A stretch of 64,000 bases of DNA from Bicyclus anynana (GCF_947172395.1 NC_069087.1:12915107-12979106), one strand, 5' to 3'. Numbered from the stretch's first letter, positions 12,536 through 24,525 are shown. Program-made: numbers and translations. Notes: generated by a model not told the origin, from the sequence alone.

Positions 12536-13180
12536 TGTTAATACCAATAAAAGAAGTCTGATTTAAAACTTTACTAATAATATAAAACGGAAGAGTTTGT
12601 TAATTTGTGTAGACGCGCTATTAATAACCATTTTAATAAATGACTACACCTCTATAATAAATAATTGTCGTTTATCCTATTCATTCTTATAATAAAGCAA
12701 CAAATAAAAGTGAAGTTTCTTTTCCAATTACACATTCTTCGGGAAGTTCGTCGTTTTTGTAGTTGAATAAAAAAGGGAGACCAAAGAGAACAGAATCTAA
12801 TTCGAAGTGATTTGGCGAACTTTCTTAATAATCGAAGTTATTTTTTCCAACAATGTCATCTTTTTGAGGAATAAAAAACAACATTGTGGTTTTAAAAGCA
12901 AGAATAAAGACATCGTATTACTTTGTCGTAAGACTGCTCTTTCTGTGAGTAAGTAGAGACAAGTAAATACTCCATGTCTTTTATTTGATATATTATTATT
13001 TTATTTATTTATAAGGAAACAAATAAAATAAATGTTATTAAGTATGGATGTATTTTGTCTCACTATAATAACTCAAATATACAATTTTTGATTATTGATA
13101 AACTCTCTTTTGAATTAGGTATTATTAAACGAAATAATAAAATTGAACCGAAATAAATTCAATATGTTTATGATCTAGAA

Positions 13181-13519
13181 CAGGGTAGGCGAACCTTTAT
13201 GCATCAACGTGCCATTTTTTCTAAAAAATGTTTAATGGGGTCATTGGCGTGCCATCAAATAATTTTGACTTTCTGATTATTTGGAGAATAACAATAATAA
13301 ATACTATCAAAACTCTTTATGAAATAAAGTAAACAAAAGAGGTACATTTTGGAATGTTTTTATTACACTCATAAATTAAATTATTGTAAAATTAATGTGA
13401 CTTCTGTTGCTGCAGGTTAGATGACAAATAATTTATGTCAAATACCTACTTTACACATGTTTTATGATCGGCGACGTGCCCAAAATATTGTGTCGCGTGC
13501 CATTGGTTCGCCTACCCTG
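13181..13519. mobile_element. hAT-type MITE with empty site in copy 2
   Basis: Element of 339 bp with terminal inverted repeats CAGGGTAGGCGAACC and GGTTCGCCTACCCTG. The 8-bp target duplication is ATCTAGAA at 13173-13180 and 13520-13527. Copy 2 has a single ATCTAGAA near 59480 with no element. TIR start, TSD length and empty site are the diagnostic trio for hAT. No transposase is encoded. Confidence 0.93.
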
Positions 13520-13985
13520 ATCTAGAACGTCTGATAATATTTCACAAAGATGCTGGATATAGGTTGTAAAAATAGCCTATTGTTGGAACATACACGTAGG
13601 TGCCAGGAAAATTCAACCCACGTAGACCTACAGATTTTCAATTGGAAATGTAAGGAAACGAGAGTGTATTATAATTGGTTTCCTTACTTCCTTTCAAATC
13701 AACCCAATATAACTGTAAGTAGACGATTGTTTTTTGTTTAAGTTATATTACAAAAATATAAAAGTAAATAAAGTAAAACTTGACAAAACAACTCTATTTT
13801 CTATTTTCTTATTTGATCAATAAAATTTGCATTATACGCAAAATCCGTTTATGTAGTTGTTTCAGAAATTAGCATATAGATAGAAACATATTTTGTAATT
13901 TTCTACATATAATAATGTCCCAACTTTATTTTTGGTAACTTTTAAATATACAGTTACTCGATTTCCACTCTCTTATACAGGGTGC

Positions 13986-14300
13986 CGGCATATTATAGAG
14001 CCGTGATAGCCCAGTGGATATGACCTCTGCCTCCGATTCCGAATGGTGTGGGTTCGAATCCGGTCCGGGGCATGCACCTCCAACTTTTCAGTTGTGTGCA
14101 TTTTATGACATTAAATATCACGTGTCTCAATCGGTGAAGGAAAACATCGTGAGGAAACCTGCATACCAGAGAATTTTCTTAATTCTCTGTGTGTGTGAAG
14201 TCTGCCAATCCGCATTGAGCGTAGCGGACTATTGGCCTAACCCCTCTCATTCTGAGAGGAGACTCGAGCTCAGCAGTGAGCCGAATATGGGTTGATGACG
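13986..14300 (+). repeat. SINE-A, full length, copy 1 only
   Basis: tRNA-derived SINE with an A-box-like GATAGCCCAGTGG, B box GGTTCGAATCC, a conserved body and a GATGACG 3' end. The 11-bp target duplication ATACAGGGTGC is at 13975-13985 and 14301-14311. It sits at the very tip of the mariner-like element that follows. Copy 2 (59964) lacks it. Confidence 0.92.
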
Positions 14301-14689
14301 ATACAGGGTGCTGGGAAGTATTTCCCATAACTTCAAGGTTGACGAGTTCACTTATAGGAGCTGAACGAAATGCATAACTAATATGTTTTAAACTAAAAAA
14401 ATAAAAACTTTTATGTTTTCATACAAAGTAGTTCAAATAATTTCGACTATCCATGTAACACACGCCTCTATCCCTGCATTTTAAAATTTCAAAGGTTGGC
14501 ATACGTCATAATTAGGTATAAGAATGCGTATAAGGGGTGTTCTTTATTTTATGATCTATTCACAAAAGAAATATTATTTACTCCGAAAATATTAATGTTA
14601 GAACACATGTGGTTTGTACATTTTTAATTAATTTTCGGTAAAGAATTTAACCCCATAGTTATGGGAAATACCCCCCAGCACCTTGTATA
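14301..14689. mobile_element. Mariner-like MITE
   Basis: Inverted ends ATACAGGGTGCTGGGAAGTA and its complement ending CAGCACCTTGTAT, with TA at the borders as in Tc1/mariner. The same family occurs at 59964-60346 (copy 2) and 40273-41242. There is no transposase. Confidence 0.75.
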
Positions 14690-14889
14690 CATGGATTGGT
14701 ATAGCTTGGCAGATAGATAGATTAGGTATTCCTAAAAAGTACACAGTCTCATTATCTATTTAACGAAAAGATTGTCGATGAAAAATAGCGGAATCTTAAA
14801 GAAGAGGGGATATGGAGCTTCAATTCAATTCAAACAACGCAGCTTCAATGCGGATTGGCGAGCAATCTAATATATATTGCTGATAGAAG

Positions 14890-15080
14890 AGTAGCGATAT
14901 GTCATCATGGAAGGGATAAGAAAATGGCGGTACAGGCCAACAAATCTAAAGTGTTTTCAGACAGCATGGGTATGGTGACAGTTGCCTTAAGGCGTTCATA
15001 ATACGTACTATTATCGTGAATCGCGCCAAACTTTCAAGAGTGAAACGAACTGTCACCCATGCTATCTGAAAAACACTTTA
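14890..15080. repeat. Foldback element
   Basis: Inverted arms CAGACAGCATGGGTATGGTG and CACCCATGCTATCTG with flanking AAGTGTTTT/AAACACTTT pairing. In copy 2 (60600-60740) the arms are longer and better matched, with an intact central region. Confidence 0.6.
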
Positions 15081-15454
15081 ATACGTCACTGCGCACACTT
15101 TCGAGACGATTTTTGTGAAGTGACAACGGTGTGAAGTGAAATTGACCGTTTGGGTATTTAATGTGTTTAAAGTTATTGATCTTTGATTTTTATTACAAAG
15201 TACATGTGCGCGTAAATAAATGATTGTGGATCGTTATTTTTATTAAATGTCCCTTCTATTTGCATTAAAAATAAAATTAACGAACACCACCAATAAAAGC
15301 AACATCACCAACATGACAATTCCGGACTGAGATGGATTGTTGCCGGGGTTTTTACTGAAAATGATTTCGAAGAAAGAAAAGCTCAAGCTCAATTAATTAT
15401 AGCCCTACCCTGGGCCAACGAAGCAGTCAGATAAATAAGAGAATCCTTAAAATT

Positions 15455-15861
15455 CATCATCATCTCCTTACCCTTATGCCACTTAAGTGGGGTCGGAAAA
15501 ATATGTCAATCTTTTCCATTCGTCTCTGTTACTCGTCAACTCATCATCCACTCCTTTTACACACATGTCCTCTTTCACACAATCCAACCATCTCTTCTTT
15601 GGCCTTCCTCTCCTCTTATGTCCTTCCACTTGCACATTCAACATTTTTCTAGTAATATGACTTTCCTCCCTACGCATTACATGTCCATACCAAGCTAACC
15701 TTCTACTCCTCAATTTTTCTGTCACTGGCGCCACCTTCAGACTTCCTCTTATATACTCATTCCTTATTTTGTCTATTCTTGTCACACCACACATCCATCT
15801 CAACATACGCATTTCGTTCACATGCATTCGTTTACTATCCGTCCCTTTCACCGCCCAACAG
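15455..15861 (-). mobile_element. 5'-truncated LINE insertion, 18-bp target duplication
   Basis: The minus strand encodes a LINE C-terminal domain (RRLAWYGHVMRREE, GRPKKRWLDCV) with the 3' end at 15455 in a CATCATCATC tail. The 18-base target duplication AAGAGAATCCTTAAAATT is at 15437-15454 and 15862-15879. Copy 2 has a single unoccupied copy of the target near 61110. It is a dead fragment of a longer element. The apparent 194-residue frame at 15483-16067 includes host flank. Confidence 0.92.
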
Positions 15862-15879
15862 AAGAGAATCCTTAAAATT

Positions 15880-17031
15880 ATATAGTTATATCTATATACT
15901 TTTATATTAATATAAAATAATATAGAAAGGAATAATTTAAAAAAAATTAATTTTAAAAGTTTAAAAAAAAATGTCCAGTAGGTACAATCTCGTGGCTCGT
16001 GCAAATTAACTTGACACCTGGCGAATGATATTTGTACTGTGTTTGTTTGGTTGAGTTTGGCAGCCAAATGTCAAGTTAACACAAGTTATACATTACGCGT
16101 ACCTACATCAATCCCAGTAATCACACATCGAGCTACCTTTATGTTAATCAAGGAAATGGATTTCTGTTCCAAAGTGGATTTTTATGGCCAATAACGTAGA
16201 ATAATAACATCGGTATTGGTAAAAGGAAACCCATAATAATTTATGAAGTAATCTTTACTTACTGGTATGCGTCGATCATAACTTAGTCCCGCGTACATTA
16301 GTTGATCAGACTTCAATTCCCGGGTGAGATATCAGATAACTTCAAAACATGTGCCTACATGTACCATCCTTTCCATTGACCATGACCTATTTATAAGAAG
16401 AATACAATAAGAATACAATAGAAATTATGAAAAAACTTTGTATATACGGGTGTCAAGGAGACGCGTGACGCGTTTATTTTTTATGGATTTTACCGGCTTC
16501 TTGTAAAGACTCATTCTGGATCAATCTTTATTCTGTGGTTAAAGCTACAAACTAATACTATTTTTATTATAATAGGAATATTATGTTCCCAGAAAATTAA
16601 CATTTCTTTTCGTGAATTGGGTCTTTGAACTCTAGATCCTTTTATTCTAATTGTCCCTTCCCTAGTTTGTTGTTGTGTAAGTAGAGTTTGTTGACTCGTA
16701 TTACTTGGTAAATATCGACTAAAGGTGGAATTATGTCTGACGTGTCGTGTCGTGACGCATTAGAACAGAAATTTATATGGCAACAGTTATATTTATGTGT
16801 TGTGACATGTCGTGATATACCGATTCTGTTCGCATGCGTCACGACATGGAACATCAGACAAATATAAATCCGCCTTTATATGGATTATATTGTGTCAAGC
16901 AATAATTATTTAATACTAAAGATATTATGTTACGTGCCTACAATATCACCGCAAAAAGTGATCCGAATTTAGCGACTCCACTGAGCGCACACATGAACAA
17001 TTTTGTGTTTACTTACATAATACATTTATGT
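15880..17031. other. No gene seen; very similar to copy 2
   Basis: Non-coding. From 16040 to 16640 the two copies differ at only a few positions by eye. An imperfect GTGTCGTGTCGTGACGCAT / ACATGTCGTGATATACCG repeat lies near 16740-16850. Confidence 0.6.
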
Positions 17032-17042
17032 ATAGTTCTTCA

Positions 17043-17359
17043 AAAAGCGTTGATAGCCCAGTGGATATGATCTCTGCTTCCGATTCCGGAGGGTGTGGGT
17101 TCGAATCCGGTCCGGGCATGCACCTTCAACTTTTCAGTTGTGTGCATTTTAAGAAATTAAATATCACGTGTCTCAACCGGTGAAGGTAAACATCGTGAGG
17201 AAACCTGCATACCAGAGAATTTTCTTAATTCTCTGCGTGTGTGTAGTCTGCCAATCCGCATTGGACCAGCGTGGTGGACTATTGGCCTAACCCCTCTCAT
17301 TCTGGGAGGAGACTCGAGCTCAGCAGTGAGCCGAATATGGGTTGATAATGATGATGATG
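17043..17359 (+). repeat. SINE-A, full length
   Basis: Complete SINE-A with box B GGTTCGAATCC and a GATGATGATG tail. The 11-bp target duplication ATAGTTCTTCA is at 17032-17042 and 17360-17370. The matching part of copy 2 is replaced by the foldback element at 62800-63912. Confidence 0.92.
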
Positions 17360-17679
17360 ATAGTTCTTCACTTCCTTAACACACAACTCGAAATTGTAAA
17401 CAATATTTAGGTTTTATGTAGGTATTTAAATAACTTTCGTTGTTTAATAAGTGACTAAATGAAATTAAGACAATTATGCACATTTTGTCCGCCTCAGTTT
17501 TGATGCCCTATTTAAAATATCATTGGTGTCAAGTAATAAATTGGAAATGAGTAAAAGTTCAATAAAATATGAAAATATATTGTACGGATACGTATTAGAA
17601 TTAAACCCTCACATTCAAATAATGTATATTATTATTATGTACACACTACCTACAATTGTCATAATATGTTCCTAAGCCT

Positions 17680-17818
17680 AAGGTTGCCTGGACGAGATCG
17701 CTACTAAGCGATAAGGCCGCCTTTTGTATTCTACTTCTTCTTATGTTTCTGTTTTGATTGTTGTATGTTTTTTAAATAATTGTGGTGTATAATAAAGAGT
17801 ATTAAATGAAAATAAAAA
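17680..17818 (+). repeat. LINE 3' tail
   Basis: Contains AAGGTTGCCTGGACGAGATC, AGCGATAAGGCCGCCTTTTG and an AATAAAG-rich end. A related tail is at 19770-19910. These resemble 3' UTRs of a common lepidopteran LINE; the clade was not assigned. Confidence 0.6.
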
Positions 17819-17831
17819 CCCACAAAAGCTC

Positions 17832-17965
17832 AATGCTAAAGGGGCTGGACTCATCACCGAAAGGTGGTGGTTCGATCCCCTGGACAATGTCGTACCCACT
17901 CCTAACATAGACTTTTCCAACTAATTGGTTTTAGAATGTTGGTCATATTTAAAAGATCTGGTAAA
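17832..17965 (+). repeat. SINE-C copy
   Basis: Head with AAAGGGGCTGGACTCATCAC, box B GGTTCGATCCC and body GTACCCACTCCTAACATAG. The box A region is degraded, so it is not a functional tRNA. Confidence 0.65.
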
Positions 17966-18747
17966 TTTTCATAATAGCCAGTTCATTCGTTGCATTAGTT
18001 ACAGTACAGTTATGCATATTTAACTGACACTTATTTTGTAACCTTTCACAGGTAAAGATTTATTAAACATTTGATGTCCCTTATTACTTACCTAACGTAA
18101 TTAATCATTTACTCGTACTGGTTTACCGTATTTTTTCAATATCAATCACAGAGTCCCTCTTAAGTACTTCTGTATGCCCTGACATTTCCACTCGAGGACA
18201 AACAATTAATTGTTTCGTGTCTGGACACGCTTCGATGGCCATTTTGATATACGCTCATGAAATTTTATAAGACTCTACTCCGATTGAAGAGCGAAAGCTA
18301 CAGGGAAAGCATCAAAGTTTCTCTACAACTTAAGAATCAAACAGTTTATAGAAATTTTTTCATTGTAAGACATTATAAACATTAGTGCTTGTGTAGATCT
18401 AATGAATATATCTAACAAAAATATTGTTTAAAATAAAATTAACATTATCGATATTTATAAGATACAATGCCTGTATAAGTATATGATATATTTTATTCCA
18501 TAATATTAAATTTGAATGAAATTATATTGTACCTAGCATAACGGCCTTTAAAATGTGTGGTACTTATAGTAACAAAGAACGTGCAAAGATTAATAGGTAA
18601 AAGCCGCACGAAATGACCTGAATTGGAATGAGCAATTGTCTTTGTTAATAATGGAGAGTAGGCTTGAATAATATAAAAGTTATAAAGGTAATCAGTGTAC
18701 TAAGGAGCGGATTCACCACCTTTTTCACAATATATCGTATCGTTTCT

Positions 18748-18982
18748 GGCTGGTGGGAGGATTCGGCCGTGGCTAGTTACCACCCTACCGACCAAGCGAT
18801 TTAGCGTTCCGGTATGATGTTGTTTGATTGAACGCGCTAATCTCAGGAACTACTGGTCCGATTTGAAAAATTCTTTTAGTGTTAGATAGCCCATTCGTCT
18901 AGTAAGGATATAGGCTAAATTTTATTCCTGTATTCCTACGGTAACGGAAACCACGCGGGGAAACCGCGCGGCATCTACTAGT
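18748..18982 (+). mobile_element. SINE-B fragment joined to a Helitron
   Basis: SINE-B body (TGGTGGGAGGATTCGGCCGT) to about 18820, then a short Helitron from TTTGATTGAACGCGCTAATC to a CACGCGGGGAAACCGCGCGG hairpin and CTAGT at 18978-18982. Confidence 0.7.
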
Positions 18983-19769
18983 CTCCTTTAAAAAGAGAGG
19001 CAAGGCCTGACAGTGACATTGATATCAGTTGCCATAGGCAAACCACGAGGTGGTTCATCAACATTATAATAATTTGACCCCCCAAAATCAAGCCAAAATT
19101 GAATACAGAAAGCCATGAAAAGGATGTGAAACGCTACAGTCACATGTTTGAATAAAAACACTAGAAATAAAAAAAAACATAAACATACGAAATGAAAAAG
19201 ATTTTTCTTTTTTAAGATCATTTTATTTAATTAAGTAAATTGAAATTTTTCTTTGCACAAAATACTTTTAACATTTTACTTATTCATCATTTTTATAATA
19301 AAACATAGACATACATTACAGAGAGGTTCTCTTAATTAAGATTTTATCTGTTACTATTAAAACTTTCCCATTCACGAGAGCCCTGTTAAGACGTTGGCAC
19401 ACTTATAACAACCCTGACGACGTTATGGTAAACAAGAGGTTTTTGTGGAGGCTTTTTAGGAGTTGTAAAAGATGACAATTTAATAAAATTGTATACTACA
19501 AGCAGGTACCTGTAATTTCAAAGATGCTTGTTAATATGAATCTTCTTGAAATTAATGAGTTAGGTATGAATTTGATATTTGTTCTTTTTATAGTAGTGTT
19601 TACTACAATAAAAAGAACAAAGTATATAGTAAAGTATTTTATTATTTATTATGTATATTTTATATTTACACATGTAGTATATATAAATGTACTATTTTTA
19701 TTATTATATAATTTTTGTTTTTTTTTTTGTTGCACTATCCCGTATCTAATTACATTAATTCTTTTATCC
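18983..19769. other. No gene seen
   Basis: AT-rich sequence. The minus strand near 18988-19221 has an open frame without a recognisable domain. Nothing else is supported. Confidence 0.5.
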
Positions 19770-19912
19770 AAAGGTTGTCTGGTAGATATTGCTATAAGCA
19801 ATAAGACCGCCTTTGCACATACTTGTTTTCTATGTTTTCTTTTGTTTTCTTTGTTATTGTTTTTGTTTTGTGCAATAAAGTATAAATAAAATAAATAAAA
19901 ATAAAGTCTGTG
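19770..19912 (+). repeat. LINE 3' tail
   Basis: AAAGGTTGTCTGGTAGATATTG and AGCAATAAGACCGCCTTTG are followed by TTTTGTGCAATAAAGTATAA and a TAAA-type tail. Same family as 17680-17818. Confidence 0.65.
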
Positions 19913-20639
19913 CCCGAACTCTAGCAGGTAGTACCTACAACTGCCATGCTCTTCTGCCCCCATGTAGCATGGCTGTATTTTGATACTATACCTACGTATA
20001 CATAATGAGACATTCCTGATAGTTTTCAATATTTTTCTACTGTTTTTGTTTCTATCTATTGGACATATCCCTGGCAAGCACTCGCTACCATGGATTATAA
20101 TTATATTTTATACAAACAATAATAATAGTCGTCATTAAAAAAAATTCTGAGACAGGCTTTTTAAAGATTCAGGATCCCCAGTATAATTGTAAAGAGACTT
20201 ATTTTATAAATAAAATATTTCGCAAACGGTCGCTACCGATATAACACCAACATTTATTTTCCTAAGATTACACATTACAATTTAGAAGTCAATAAATAAA
20301 CATCATTGAAGGAAAAAAATGTGTTTCAGGCATTACGTTCTTATCTGTTATTCCGCACTAAAGGAAAAGACATCCAGAAAGCGATTTATTATAAGGGGCT
20401 GCCTGCCACGTAAGATATATTATATGATATAAATAGCCTTAGAAAGCTTCATCAACCTTATAAATGATTAATGACGTGCATTTTTCACTGAACCCAATGC
20501 ATTTTGCTTGGCTAATCTTGAGGAAAACCATTTCCTTGGGCATTTTAGCTTATTGCTCCGTAACGGCTTTGCAAATTTTCCTGAATGAATATACCTATTT
20601 TGCAAAACAAATTGAATATCTCAAAAGTGGGTTTTTTTT

Positions 20640-20932
20640 ATTCTTTACAAGTTAGCCCTTGACTACAATCACACGTGATGGTAAGTGATGATGCAATCTA
20701 AGTTGGAAGCGGGCTAACTTGTTAGGAGTAGGATGAAAATCCACACCCCTTTCGGTTTCTACACGACATCTTATCGGAACCTTTAATCGCTTGGCGATAC
20801 GTCTTAGCCACGGCCGAAGCCTCTCGCCAGCCAGACCTGGACCAATTAAGATAACCTCAATCGGCGCAACCGGGGATCGAAGCCAGAACCTCCGTCTTGT
20901 AAATCTACCACGCATACCACTGCCACCTACAA
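20640..20932 (-). repeat. SINE-B, nearly full length
   Basis: Reverse copy running from the tail (ACAAGTTAGCCCTTGACTAC) to the tRNA-like head (complement of GGTATGCGTGGTAGATTTAC). The box B region is mutated. Confidence 0.8.
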
Positions 20933-20961
20933 TATGCTTTAGACTTTTGTCTGTTTTTAAC

Positions 20962-21112
20962 TACAAGGCTTGATAGCTCAGTGGTAAAGGGACCGGACTC
21001 ATCACCGGGTGGGGGTTCGATCCCATTCCTAACATAGTTTTTTCCGACTAATTGGAGGGGAATATAAACATTGATCATATTTAAAAGATATGTCTAATTT
21101 TCTCTAAAAAAA
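20962..21112 (+). repeat. SINE-C, best-preserved head
   Basis: CTTGATAGCTCAGTGGTAAA resembles a tRNA box A and GGGTTCGATCCC a box B, followed by the SINE-C body. A tRNA gene was considered and rejected because the acceptor arm does not pair. Confidence 0.7.
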
Positions 21113-21535
21113 ATATTAACATTATAAATGGCGGTAAAGCCTAAAGAGAAAGCCCGCCACGTCACCATAATTAATTGCCTACTCTTTACGACACCGTGAA
21201 TTTGCAAAAGAACTTTTCTACTTAAAGTGCGCAAAGAAAATAACCCTAATTAATAAGTTTTCAACTTTCCTTCTTTTCTCGTCAAGATATTTTTTGATAA
21301 CTGACGATCAACGTTAAATCACGAAATCAATGATTTGTGTAATGAATTTTAAATTAGTAAGGGGCCAGTTTTACTACCTTCACATAAGTGACAGAAAGGT
21401 TACTCAAAAGTTTTGTCTTTGTCATTTGACAGTTACAAATCCCAGATTAACGCATAGATATTCGCGAAATAAACCATGATTCTTGCGAGATTAGACAAAA
21501 ACTGATTGTAATGCTAGTATGAACTCTTTGTTAAC

Positions 21536-21650
21536 CTCAATAGCCTCAAAGGTAAGAGCGGTCGAACTCATCACCGAGGGGTCATGGTTCGATCCCCGCC
21601 CCATTGGTCTATTGACGTACCCACTCCTAATACAGCCTTTTCCGAATAGA
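21536..21650 (+). repeat. SINE-C fragment
   Basis: GTCGAACTCATCACCGAGG, then GGTTCGATCCCC and CTATTGACGTACCCACTCC. Ends in a T-rich and A-rich low-complexity tract at about 21650-21710. Confidence 0.65.
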
Positions 21651-22689
21651 ATTTTTTTTTTAAGAAAATCAAAAATTTAAAAATTTAAAAAAGAAAAAAA
21701 AAAACTTTTTGTGAATATCACCGTTAAATTGTAAAATAACGGTACCATGAACAATGTCAGGGGTATCAGCTACTATCAAAATACAAAAATCGATTCTTAT
21801 TTATTCATAATGAATATCGGCAAACTAACGTCTGCTTCTGATCAATATTCATTATATATTTCAGTTATTTGTTTCGATTAAATATGAATTTCTTAGAATT
21901 CCCAAGTGATATAAAAACATCCTTTGATTTTCGATGACGATTTTATTGTATAGCAACTTAACTTTCTCTGAAAATTATTAAAATTACCTTCATATTAAGA
22001 AGACCTTCTCAAACCCAGGCATTTGTGATCCGATACCATTGGACCCTCTCACAATTACTCCATACAAGGACTAATCAAACAAATCTAACGATCATTATGT
22101 ACCTACGACGTCATTAATTCGTACCATTTTGTATGGGGCGTTTTTCAAGGATCCGTGGCAGTGCCGCAAATTTGACCCTTTAAATCCCTGTAATGATTTG
22201 ATCCCTGAATAAGAAGTAATGATCGCAGATACCCTGTTACTTTTACAAAATTGCTTTACAATTAGCATACTCTTAATGTATATACAATTAAAAAAACTGT
22301 CATCATCCCTATTCTAAAATCTTTTTTTAGTATGACAACTGAACACTAAAATAAAATAATGTAGCAAAGCCAGTTTGCATAATTTACTCTGTAATTATTT
22401 AAATAGCTTCTCAATCTAAACTTTTCTTTTCCTTTTAAATTCTAAAAGCACCTCATTTTCTTTTCGCTTTGTACAAAATGGACTCTTGTCCACAGATTTT
22501 AATAAGAATAATTTAAACTTTATATTATTTGACTAGCTTTGTTTTATTATGCGCGTAGGTAGACACTCGTAGAACATCTACGTAATATTCATTATACATT
22601 CTTTGTTACAATCACCGAATGATAGTAGACTTTAGTAGCAGAGCTTTTTGTTTTTACTCTTAAGTAGTTCTTAATTGACATTCTTTGTT
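21651..22689. other. No gene seen
   Basis: Low-complexity A-rich tract, then AT-rich sequence with no open frame of note and no repeat that I recognise. Confidence 0.55.
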
Positions 22690-23250
22690 CCAATGTTGTC
22701 CGTTTTTCTTTCCCATTACAAGGTTTTCGTTATCTTTCATTGTAGACTGGCTAATTTTTGCGTTAAAGTCACCGATAACGACGATGTTTTATCCTTCCTG
22801 GATTTGAGCTTGCCGAAACGTTTCATAGAATAAGTTGATTTCTTCTACAGCATTTTTAGTTGGTGCTTATACTTGTATTTCTGTAATTGTATCTTGAGTT
22901 CAAGTTGAGTTAAGTGCTTGAATGGTGATCCCGCACCACTAGTAAGCGCAGTGTTGATCGACTTACCCACTAGGTGGGCTAACGACAATAAGCGAGTCGC
23001 AGGGATTCGCTGTATGCAGGTGGCTCAGTATCATGATGTTTGGAAGTCCCTACAAAAGACCTATGTCCTGCAGTAGACGTCCATCGACTGATATGATAAA
23101 GATGATCTTGAGTTCGTCTGAGAAAGTACTCGTACCATACATGCCAAGCAGTGTGGCTATGTCCCAGCTTGATGGTTGTCGGTACTTTTGCTATTACTCC
23201 TAAAGAATTCAAAGAATGTTGATTCATATAATTTTAAAATTTGACAGTTT
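22690..23250 (-). pseudogene. LINE endonuclease fragment, interrupted
   Basis: Read on the minus strand, the region carries an AP-endonuclease-like stretch including VVIGDFNAKISQ (about 22740-22780) and, upstream in reading order, a DIATLLGMYGTSTF-like segment (about 23110-23170). Frames shift and stop, so it is dead. A second LINE fragment (22902-23104, opposite strand) is inserted in it. The GDFN motif is typical of the metal-binding active site of APE-type LINE endonucleases. Confidence 0.7.
22902..23104 (+). mobile_element. LINE 3' fragment nested in LINE endonuclease
   Basis: Plus-strand 3' end of the same LINE family as at 1-239 (GGTGGCTCAGTATCATGATG, CTATGTCCTGCAGTAGACG). The 11-bp target duplication ATCTTGAGTTC is at 22891-22901 and 23105-23115. 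Confidence 0.85.
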
Positions 23251-24107
23251 TCTACGGATGGTACAATGAATTTAGTATTTTTCATTATCACACGAAATTT
23301 TGTGCGTAAGTGTAGTTGTCACAGCGTCTCGCGGTAACTACTTACTTGGAATGGAGGTTATTAGGTAGGTTTATACAATAGATTAGGACGTAGGCTACTT
23401 TTTATCCCGGAAAAATCCAGGTTTTTGTGAAAAACTGTAACTATTTTAACACGGAAATTAAGAATTAAGTATTAGGAAATAATTATTATACTAGTAGTTG
23501 TAAAAAGCCACTACATATTGTAGATACGTAAGTTACTTTGCTGATGTTCAAAATAATAAACTATAATTAATATTTATTTGACAAAATATATTCTTAATCT
23601 TATAAACATTAATTTGACATGATCAGAACTTGAATTTACTGTAATTTAAACTAAACTGCAACTTATAAATGAAATTCTGTAAAATTTGCACGTCAATATG
23701 TAAAGGCAAAACATTTTATCTACTCTAAATTATTCACATCTTGTACACAATGTATATTAATTAAATTGTAATTGTATGTGTGTGTCATTGTGGGTGTTTT
23801 GATGCAAATAAATAATTTGAATTTGAAAATAATAACATGATTTACTTTGTAATCACAATTATCAACCATTTAAAAGAAATTTTCTAACTGTGCTACCAAG
23901 GATATATGTTTTAGACAATTTTCGTTGTTTAGGAGATGAAAAGTTTGCTAACAACTCAAAATGGACGCCCGGAGAGCTTTGCGCAATTTAATTAAGAACA
24001 TTCGCAAAGGACATCTTACACTTTAAAACACGAACTTGCTTGTAAGCGTTCTCCTTCTAGAAAACTAGCACAGAGACAACTTGTCAGAAGACACAAGACA
24101 AAAGATA
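23251..24107. other. No gene seen; one retroposon tail
   Basis: Unremarkable AT-rich sequence. GCAAATAAATAATTTGAATT near 23805 looks like the end of a LINE with a TTTGAA-type tail. Confidence 0.5.
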
Positions 24108-24525
24108 AAATCTTTTTAACAAAAAAATTCAACCGACTTCAAAATCACACAAATAAACTAAAAAGCGGTGCCAAGCCAGTGACATATTAATTAAAGCCGT
24201 TTATTAATACGTCACTGGCTTGGCACCGCCTTCAAAGTGATTAGAAGGTAGCACATAGGTACTATGCTATTTTTCGCTTTTTAGTTTATTTGTGTTATTT
24301 TGAAGTCGGTTAATTTTTTTTGTTAAAAAGATTTTATTTTTCTGTTTTTAGTGTATCCTAGCATTTAATTTTCATAATCTGGAAGTATACTCTATCAAAC
24401 AAAATAAAAGAATTTTCAAAATTAGTTAACAAATGACGAAGTTATGCGGTAACAAACATAAAAAAAAACATACGCGTCGAATTAAGAACCTCCTCCTTTT
24501 TTTTGAAATCGGTTAAAAATAAACG
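24108..24525. mobile_element. Foldback element of the CAACCGACTTC family
   Basis: Starts AAAAATTCAACCGACTTC and ends with the near complement GAAATCGGTTAAAAAT. Its first half is itself a large hairpin: AAAAAGCGGTGCCAAGCCAG pairs with CTGGCTTGGCACCGCCTT, and the outer AAATAAACTAAAAAGCG pairs with CGCTTTTTAGTTTATTT. Related to 62800-63912. Confidence 0.7.

Larger units (their letters stand above)
1..17606 (+). repeat. Segmental duplication, copy 1
   Basis: This stretch matches 45773-64000 in the same orientation and order. Anchors are 1 with 45773, 4710 with 51558, 9250 with 55698, 11631 with about 57970, 13550 with about 59510 and 17510 with about 63904. Copies differ by scattered substitutions and by insertions or deletions that are mostly mobile elements. 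The left edge is cut by the window start, so the unit may be longer. No host coding gene was recognised in either copy. Short open frames common to both copies (for example 9250-9432 with 55698-55880) show no family signature and I do not call them genes. Confidence 0.9.

Noticed and set aside
15483..16067. 194-residue minus-strand protein as a gene
   Set aside because: It begins in host flank and enters a 5'-truncated LINE through its target duplication; not a natural gene.
16740..16850. Possible CRISPR-like or satellite array from GTGTCGTGACG repeats
   Set aside because: Only two or three imperfect inverted units with no regular spacers; CRISPR is not expected in an insect genome.
20962..21035. 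Possible tRNA gene (box A and box B present)
   Set aside because: Acceptor stem does not pair and the sequence continues as a SINE-C copy; the same applies to heads of SINE-A and SINE-B.
22979..23227. 82-residue minus-strand frame as a gene
   Set aside because: It spans the boundary between a dead LINE endonuclease and a LINE inserted in the opposite direction.
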